Of a stretch of DNA of 64,000 nt, positions 59,706 through 64,000 are shown piece after piece (within the stretch, counting starts at the first letter, position 1; every line of letters starts with the position of its first letter). This DNA comes from Prochlorococcus sp. AG-402-G06. GTDB lineage: Bacteria; Cyanobacteriota; Cyanobacteriia; PCC-6307; Cyanobiaceae. Made by a program: the position numbers and the translations under genes. Where the stretch lies: contig QCHR01000002.1 of assembly GCA_003277985.1 (NCBI GenBank), positions 1 through 64,000 on the forward strand, written 5' to 3'. A model generated the notes under the pieces. It searched no databases and was not told the DNA's origin. It was given only the letters and a program-made list of their open reading frames with translations.

Positions 59706-61338
59706 AGTCCATAATTGCCTTTTCGCATGCTCTTTTAGTTATTGCCATCATTGTTAAAGTTGGGCTTTGCCAAGATGAAGTTGGCCAGCAAGCTCCATCA
59801 ACTACCAATACATTGCTGCATTCCCATAGTCGATTCCAGTTGTCCAAAACGCTATTTTCCTTGTCATTTCCCATTGGTGCTCCTCCCACTTCATGTATGT
59901 AATAACCAGGGGGTGGAGCATCATTTTTAATAGCAACAGATTTACTTAGAATTTTTTTTGTAAATGGAATATTTAGGATTTCATTCGCCGGAATAATATT
60001 GCCATTTCCAGAATTGATAATAAGTTCAATCATTCTGTTCATTTCTGTGACCATTCGTTTCTCATTTTCACGCCAAACTATTGAGATATGTGGGATAGAA
60101 ATATCATTTATATCTTTGCTACTTGAGAGAGAAACTGTGTTCTTATGATTAGGGAGTACTTCTCCATGACCAATAAGAAATCCTGTTTTTGTACTTTTAT
60201 ATTTTTTTAAAACATCTGGTGGCTCAAATCTATCGATTCCTCCCCAGATTCCATATCCTCCTACAAAGTTGTTTTTAGTTGATTGGTCTCTACCGATTGG
60301 GATAAAGAAGCTGCCAGCACCTGATAGAGGATTATTTGTGTTTTTATCTGAATAACTAGTTAAATTCTTATCGACTGGGACAGTAAAAAACCTACAAGTT
60401 GAAATATGATCCATTAAGTTCTTTCCTAATGAATGAGAAGGATCAATTAGACCATTTGAATTATTATTTTCTTCGGAACTTAGTAGGATTCTAATTGTTT
60501 GGATTGTTGATGCACATAATATTATTAATTTACCTTCTAATTCGCTTCTTTCTCCATTTTTTTGATTGACTATAATAATACTTTTCGCAGACTTTTTATC
60601 CTTGTGCAATACTAACTTTTCTACAATATGATCTGAAAGCAATTCTACTTTCCCTAACCTAGAGGCTTCCTTTAATGTGCTGCCCAAGCTGCTATATCTG
60701 GGCCATTTTGTTCTATTTTCATTGACTCCAAACCCTCTGGAATGTATGAAGGGAAGATTTAATTTTTCTTTTATGTTGGAAGCAAATCTTTCTTCGCTTT
60801 CTGTGAATGGAAGCTTACCAATATATTCGCCATTAGGTAGTTGATTTAGATCGTCTTTGTTGCCATATATTTTTAGAAAATTTTCTATTTCTGAATAATG
60901 TGACTCAAGATCTTTATAACTTATAGGCCATTCAAGCTTGTATTCTTTATCTTTTGAGGCTTCAAAATCTTCGTCGGCTAATCTCAGGGTTATGCCTCCC
61001 CAAGTAAGGCTCCTTCCACCAACTTGATTGCCTTGCGTCCAAATAAATGGAGCTTTTGGTGGGTGTGTGTAAGGATTTGCTTTTTTGTTTGCGAATAGTA
61101 AGGGATTTGATTTCCAGAAACCTGGATGTTGAGGTTGTTTTTGATAATTTCCAGTTGTTACTCCTATGAGCCTTCGAATCATATTGCAAGGCTCTGTTCC
61201 CTTTGCCTCATTGATTTCTAGTTCAGGACCTCTTTCAATTACTAATACTCTTACGCCTGCTTTGGCCATTGTTAAGGCAGCCATTCCACCTGTTGCTCCG
61301 GAACCGATAATTATGACTTCATATGGCTTGTGAATCAT
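59695..61338 (-). CDS. GMC-family oxidoreductase
   Basis: 547 residues. The FAD-binding loop is VIIGSGATGGMAALTMAKAG (9-28); GGRSLTWGGITLRL is the second FAD/substrate box and HEVGGAPMGND (with conserved His) and the C-terminal NVLVVDGACWPTSSWQSPTLT complete the family pattern. Members oxidise alcohols or sugars. Substrate unknown. It diverges from the pentapeptide-repeat gene across 368 bases with a long palindrome. Confidence 0.88.
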   Translation of the reverse strand: MIHKPYEVIIIGSGATGGMAALTMAKAGVRVLVIERGPELEINEAKGTEPCNMIRRLIGVTTGNYQKQPQHPGFWKSNPLLFANKKANPYTHPPKAPFIWTQGNQVGGRSLTWGGITLRLADEDFEASKDKEYKLEWPISYKDLESHYSEIENFLKIYGNKDDLNQLPNGEYIGKLPFTESEERFASNIKEKLNLPFIHSRGFGVNENRTKWPRYSSLGSTLKEASRLGKVELLSDHIVEKLVLHKDKKSAKSIIIVNQKNGERSELEGKLIILCASTIQTIRILLSSEENNNSNGLIDPSHSLGKNLMDHISTCRFFTVPVDKNLTSYSDKNTNNPLSGAGSFFIPIGRDQSTKNNFVGGYGIWGGIDRFEPPDVLKKYKSTKTGFLIGHGEVLPNHKNTVSLSSSKDINDISIPHISIVWRENEKRMVTEMNRMIELIINSGNGNIIPANEILNIPFTKKILSKSVAIKNDAPPPGYYIHEVGGAPMGNDKENSVLDNWNRLWECSNVLVVDGACWPTSSWQSPTLTMMAITKRACEKAIMDFKG

Positions 61339-61706
61339 TTCTAGGATCTTGTGAAATTTGTGAATTATATTTTTATATATAAAACATATTAAATCATAGG
61401 GTTGGTTCTTAGATGGTTAGAAAAATTGATTAATTTATAGCTTATTTATCTTCTATAATTAAGCTTTAGCAAGGGATATTTGTTATCATATGACTTTCAA
61501 ATCATTTTAGATAATTATTAAGATCAATATATTGGTCTTAATAATTTGCAAGTAAATAAAATAAATATTTAGTTACTTTGATTTATTTTTATGATTTATA
61601 AGAGATTATAGCAGTTGTTTTTAATTCTACTATATATTAAATTCAACATTTAACTTTTTACCCCTTTTTGAATTAAAATATGATTATTGGCAGTTAGTAG
61701 AGAGTT
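61339..61706. other. Divergent intergenic region with a 34-bp palindrome
   Basis: 368 bases between the divergent GMC and pentapeptide genes. A near-perfect 34-bp inverted repeat lies at 61513-61546: arms AATTATTAAGATCAATA and TATTGGTCTTAATAATT (17 bases each, one T/G mismatch, no spacer). It could be an operator or RNA hairpin; no U-run follows. The rest is AT-rich with nothing else I can support. Confidence 0.55.
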
Positions 61707-62177
61707 ATGTTTAAACGCGTTCTTTTTTTTGTAAGCTCGGTTCTTTTTTTCTTTTATTCTCTACCAGCTTATGCAGCCTTGGACTATGGAAAGCAAACCT
61801 TGATAGGCGCTGATTTCTCCAACACAGATTTAAAAGGTGCTACTTTCTATTTAAGTGATCTCCAAGATGCTGATTTTTCTGGTAGTGATCTTCAAGGAGC
61901 TAGTTTTTTTGATGCAAAGCTTGAAAACGCTAATCTAAGTAATACAAACATGAGAGATGTAACAATGGATGCAGCCATACTTAATGGTGCAAACCTTTCA
62001 AATAGCATATTAGAAGGTGCGTTTGCTTATAATGCAAAATTTGAAAATGTTATTATTAAAGGTGCCGATTTTACTGATGTATTGATTGCGAATGATGTAA
62101 AAAAAAAGCTATGTGTTATCGCAGATGGGATAAACAGTGTCACTAATAAAAAAACAAGTGATTCGTTGGATTGTTAG
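61707..62177 (+). CDS. Secreted pentapeptide-repeat protein
   Basis: 156 residues. A signal peptide of about 23 residues ends AYA, with a hydrophobic core FFVSSVLFFFYSL. Then pentapeptide repeats of the A(D/N)LxN type (ADFSNTDLKGATF, ADFSGSDLQGASF, ANLSNTNMRDVTM, ANLSNSILEGAFA) build a right-handed beta-helix of about 90 residues, and a C-terminal part has two Cys (Cys near 134 and 156) that may form a disulfide. Expected in the thylakoid lumen or periplasm. Function unknown; pentapeptide proteins are common in cyanobacteria. Confidence 0.85.
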   Translation: MFKRVLFFVSSVLFFFYSLPAYAALDYGKQTLIGADFSNTDLKGATFYLSDLQDADFSGSDLQGASFFDAKLENANLSNTNMRDVTMDAAILNGANLSNSILEGAFAYNAKFENVIIKGADFTDVLIANDVKKKLCVIADGINSVTNKKTSDSLDC

Positions 62178-62185
62178 TAAATAGT

Positions 62186-64000
62186 ATGAGTATACTTATT
62201 AAGAAAAATATTAATCACTATAAATATATTTTTTGGACTTCAGTTATATTTATATGGATTATATCCACCTTTGCTGATCGGATTTGGTGGAATTTCTATA
62301 GCAATACGCCTTCATGGGATCAGGCTGATTATCTCAATAGCGCTCTTGAGCATGCTAAAGCGCTCTCTTTTTTGGGGGGAGATGGAGCTTCAGACTTTGG
62401 ATCTTTTCTTGATAAATCTCCAAAAATTCCTCCTTTTGCTTCAATAATCAATGGAGCCGTAATAGCCTTCGCTGGTAATGCTCCTCATGAAGCTGCCTGG
62501 TCTTTAAGTATTTGGAATGGATTTTTTATCTTTAATATTGCTTCATGGGGACTTTATTTAAGAGGAAAAAAATTTTCGCTTATTTGTGTTCTTATTAGTG
62601 CATTTTCCCCATTTTTATTTGATCTAAGAACAGATTATGTATTGGAGTTGCCTCTGATCGCCTCCATTACATTTTATTTGTTTCATTTAGGCAAGTGGAG
62701 TGATAAATCAATTGGAGGCAAATGGATTCAATTGATAATAGCTTCTCTAGCATGTGCTTCTTCTTTGTTAATTAAGCAGAGTTCTTTATTAGTTATATTA
62801 CCCTCTTTATTATTTATTTTTATACTTTCATTTAAAAGAGATAAAAAATTTAGATTACAATTTTTAGTCCTATTTCTTATAAATCTTTTAGCAATTTTCC
62901 CTTGGTTTTATCACAATTGGATAATGATATTGAGTGGAACTTATAGAGCTATTTTTGAATCGGCGGCAATAGAAGGTGATCCCTATTTTTTGAGCTTCAA
63001 AAGTATTTTCTGGTACTTTCCTTATTTAAATAATCAGTTTGGAAGTGTTACTTTTTTTGTTGGATTGTCAGGGTTACTATTTGCCTTTTTAACATATGTA
63101 AGATCTTTTAAACCTCCAGTAAGATTAGTTGATACTTTAAATAAGAAGAATTATAAATGGACATGGATTTATTTTAATTTAATAGCATGCTGGACCTTTA
63201 CAACTTTCATACCTAACAAGGATGAAAGATATATTGCAAGTACGGTTCCGTTAATTATTTTACTGTTATCACTTGGACTCTCGAAATGGAGTGATTGGAT
63301 AGATACTTATTTTAAATTCAAATCTTATGGTTTATTATTAATTCCTTCTTTAAGTTTTCTATTTTCTAATTCTATTAACAAGTTTAACACTTTAGAAAAT
63401 ATTTCAAGTAAATATTATCCTGTTAAAGACATTATATCGATTGTCAAATCGGATCAGACTTTCGATGAAAAAGAAACAGTTATTATTGTTCCCAGCACTC
63501 CTGAAATTAATCAACATAATATAAGCTATTTTGGGAGAATAAATGGTGGAAATATTTTAGGCAGACAACTTGGGCAATCTCTTTTGCATATAGAACCTGT
63601 TCTTAAATACTCTAATTGGATTGTTTTGGCTGAGGGGGATCAAGGCTCAGTTTCAAGTAATTCGCTTGCTCTTGATAAATCGATTAGAGATAGTCCTTTT
63701 TTCAGAAAAGTTAAGGTATTCCCTAGAGAAAAAGAAGGAAGCTATTCTTTATGGAAGCGAAGATCAAGTTCGTTTAAGCAAAATGAATTCCATTATAGAT
63801 TTAATGAACTAGCAAAAGGAATGGAGACAGGTCCACTAGGCATTAAATTGATTTTTGATGAGATAGGAATCCAACATATGCTTGATGGGCATTTTAAATA
63901 TCAAAATATAGTTAGAGATAAGGCTTTAACCCAAATAAGTTCTAACCCTGAAAATGTTGAATCTTTATGGTCCTTATCGCTTCTGAAGATATTATCGAAT
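62186..64000 (+). CDS. GT39-type membrane glycosyltransferase, partial
   Basis: Open frame of 605 codons from an ATG at 62186 off the right edge, so the C-terminus is missing. About 10-12 hydrophobic helices follow an N-terminal segment with the loop TPSWDQADYLNSALEH (acidic pair of GT39/ArnT-type enzymes). The C-terminal visible part (NELAKGMETGPLGIKL onwards) is soluble. Such enzymes move sugar from a lipid carrier to cell-surface acceptors. Acceptor unknown. It lies 8 bases after the pentapeptide-repeat gene and may be cotranscribed. Confidence 0.8.
   Translation, partial: MSILIKKNINHYKYIFWTSVIFIWIISTFADRIWWNFYSNTPSWDQADYLNSALEHAKALSFLGGDGASDFGSFLDKSPKIPPFASIINGAVIAFAGNAPHEAAWSLSIWNGFFIFNIASWGLYLRGKKFSLICVLISAFSPFLFDLRTDYVLELPLIASITFYLFHLGKWSDKSIGGKWIQLIIASLACASSLLIKQSSLLVILPSLLFIFILSFKRDKKFRLQFLVLFLINLLAIFPWFYHNWIMILSGTYRAIFESAAIEGDPYFLSFKSIFWYFPYLNNQFGSVTFFVGLSGLLFAFLTYVRSFKPPVRLVDTLNKKNYKWTWIYFNLIACWTFTTFIPNKDERYIASTVPLIILLLSLGLSKWSDWIDTYFKFKSYGLLLIPSLSFLFSNSINKFNTLENISSKYYPVKDIISIVKSDQTFDEKETVIIVPSTPEINQHNISYFGRINGGNILGRQLGQSLLHIEPVLKYSNWIVLAEGDQGSVSSNSLALDKSIRDSPFFRKVKVFPREKEGSYSLWKRRSSSFKQNEFHYRFNELAKGMETGPLGIKLIFDEIGIQHMLDGHFKYQNIVRDKALTQISSNPENVESLWSLSLLKILSN

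Noticed and set aside
63621-63812. 63-codon frame within the right-edge glycosyltransferase
   Set aside because: Lies in another frame of a continuous 605-codon gene.

Overview
The window looks like chromosome from a low-GC marine picocyanobacterium, most probably Prochlorococcus of a low-light-type lineage. The grounds are strong AT bias, dense short-gap gene packing, a Pcb-type chlorophyll-binding antenna, NDH-1 subunit NdhD, menaquinone/phylloquinone genes (menD, menB), a solanesyl-type prenyl synthase, lycopene cyclase, glycogen synthase and many small cyanobacterial DUF proteins (DUF697, DUF760, DUF1350, DUF2811, DUF4336). The clade is inference. I see no rRNA, tRNA, insertion sequence, prophage or CRISPR array.

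Layout. 1-6.7 kb (minus): 5' part of ndhD (cut by the left edge), thrB, glucokinase, thrS, trpS, and an RG-rich protein abutting trpS. 6.9-12.2 kb (plus): DUF697 membrane protein, a three-gene Mn-type ABC importer (binding lipoprotein, ATPase, permease) with overlapping genes, and a DUF4336 protein. 12.2-13.2 kb (minus): DUF760 protein and signal peptidase I. 13.2-18.9 kb (plus): menD, menB, glgA, murF. 18.9-24.1 kb (minus): glmU, an MnmC-like methyltransferase, aroA, UbiD-family decarboxylase. 24.2-28.7 kb (plus): comB, nitrilase-family amidase, cell-wall amidase, murI, polyprenyl synthase. 28.7-37.4 kb: HAD hydrolase, acs, DUF1350 protein, DnaQ-like exonuclease, hisS, ugd and several very small proteins.

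37.4-48.5 kb is the most accessory-looking part: a hidden 54-codon ORF, the pcb antenna gene with a clear terminator, a GltS-like symporter, a GST, a GIY-YIG-like membrane protein, an SDR/lycopene-cyclase/small-protein operon joined by ATGA overlaps, a POR-like SDR, an MscS channel, a cysteine hydrolase and a Fur-family regulator. 48.5-53.6 kb holds an ArsS-like radical SAM gene and, around a divergent promoter, a StpA-type glucosylglycerol-phosphate phosphatase facing an unrecognised Rossmann-like protein plus an anomeric-kinase-like protein. This is a candidate solute-metabolism module. 53.6-56.6 kb carries metY and metA. 56.7-61.3 kb carries an FAD-linked oxidase whose reading frame has no ATG/GTG/TTG start, a sirohydrochlorin-chelatase-type protein, DUF2811 and a GMC oxidoreductase. 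61.7-64 kb has a secreted pentapeptide-repeat protein and a GT39-type membrane glycosyltransferase cut by the right edge.

Pathway links: ThrB and MetA/MetY use the same homoserine pool; MetA carries the Glu expected for acetyl-CoA use, which matches MetY. MurF, GlmU, MurI, the amidase and LepB serve envelope building. MenD/MenB, UbiD, the prenyl synthase, NdhD, Pcb and lycopene cyclase serve photosynthetic electron transport and pigments. The observations most worth checking are the apparently split small gene upstream of lycopene cyclase with a canonical -1 slippery heptamer, the ATT-start candidate of the FAD oxidase, and the StpA/unknown/kinase module.
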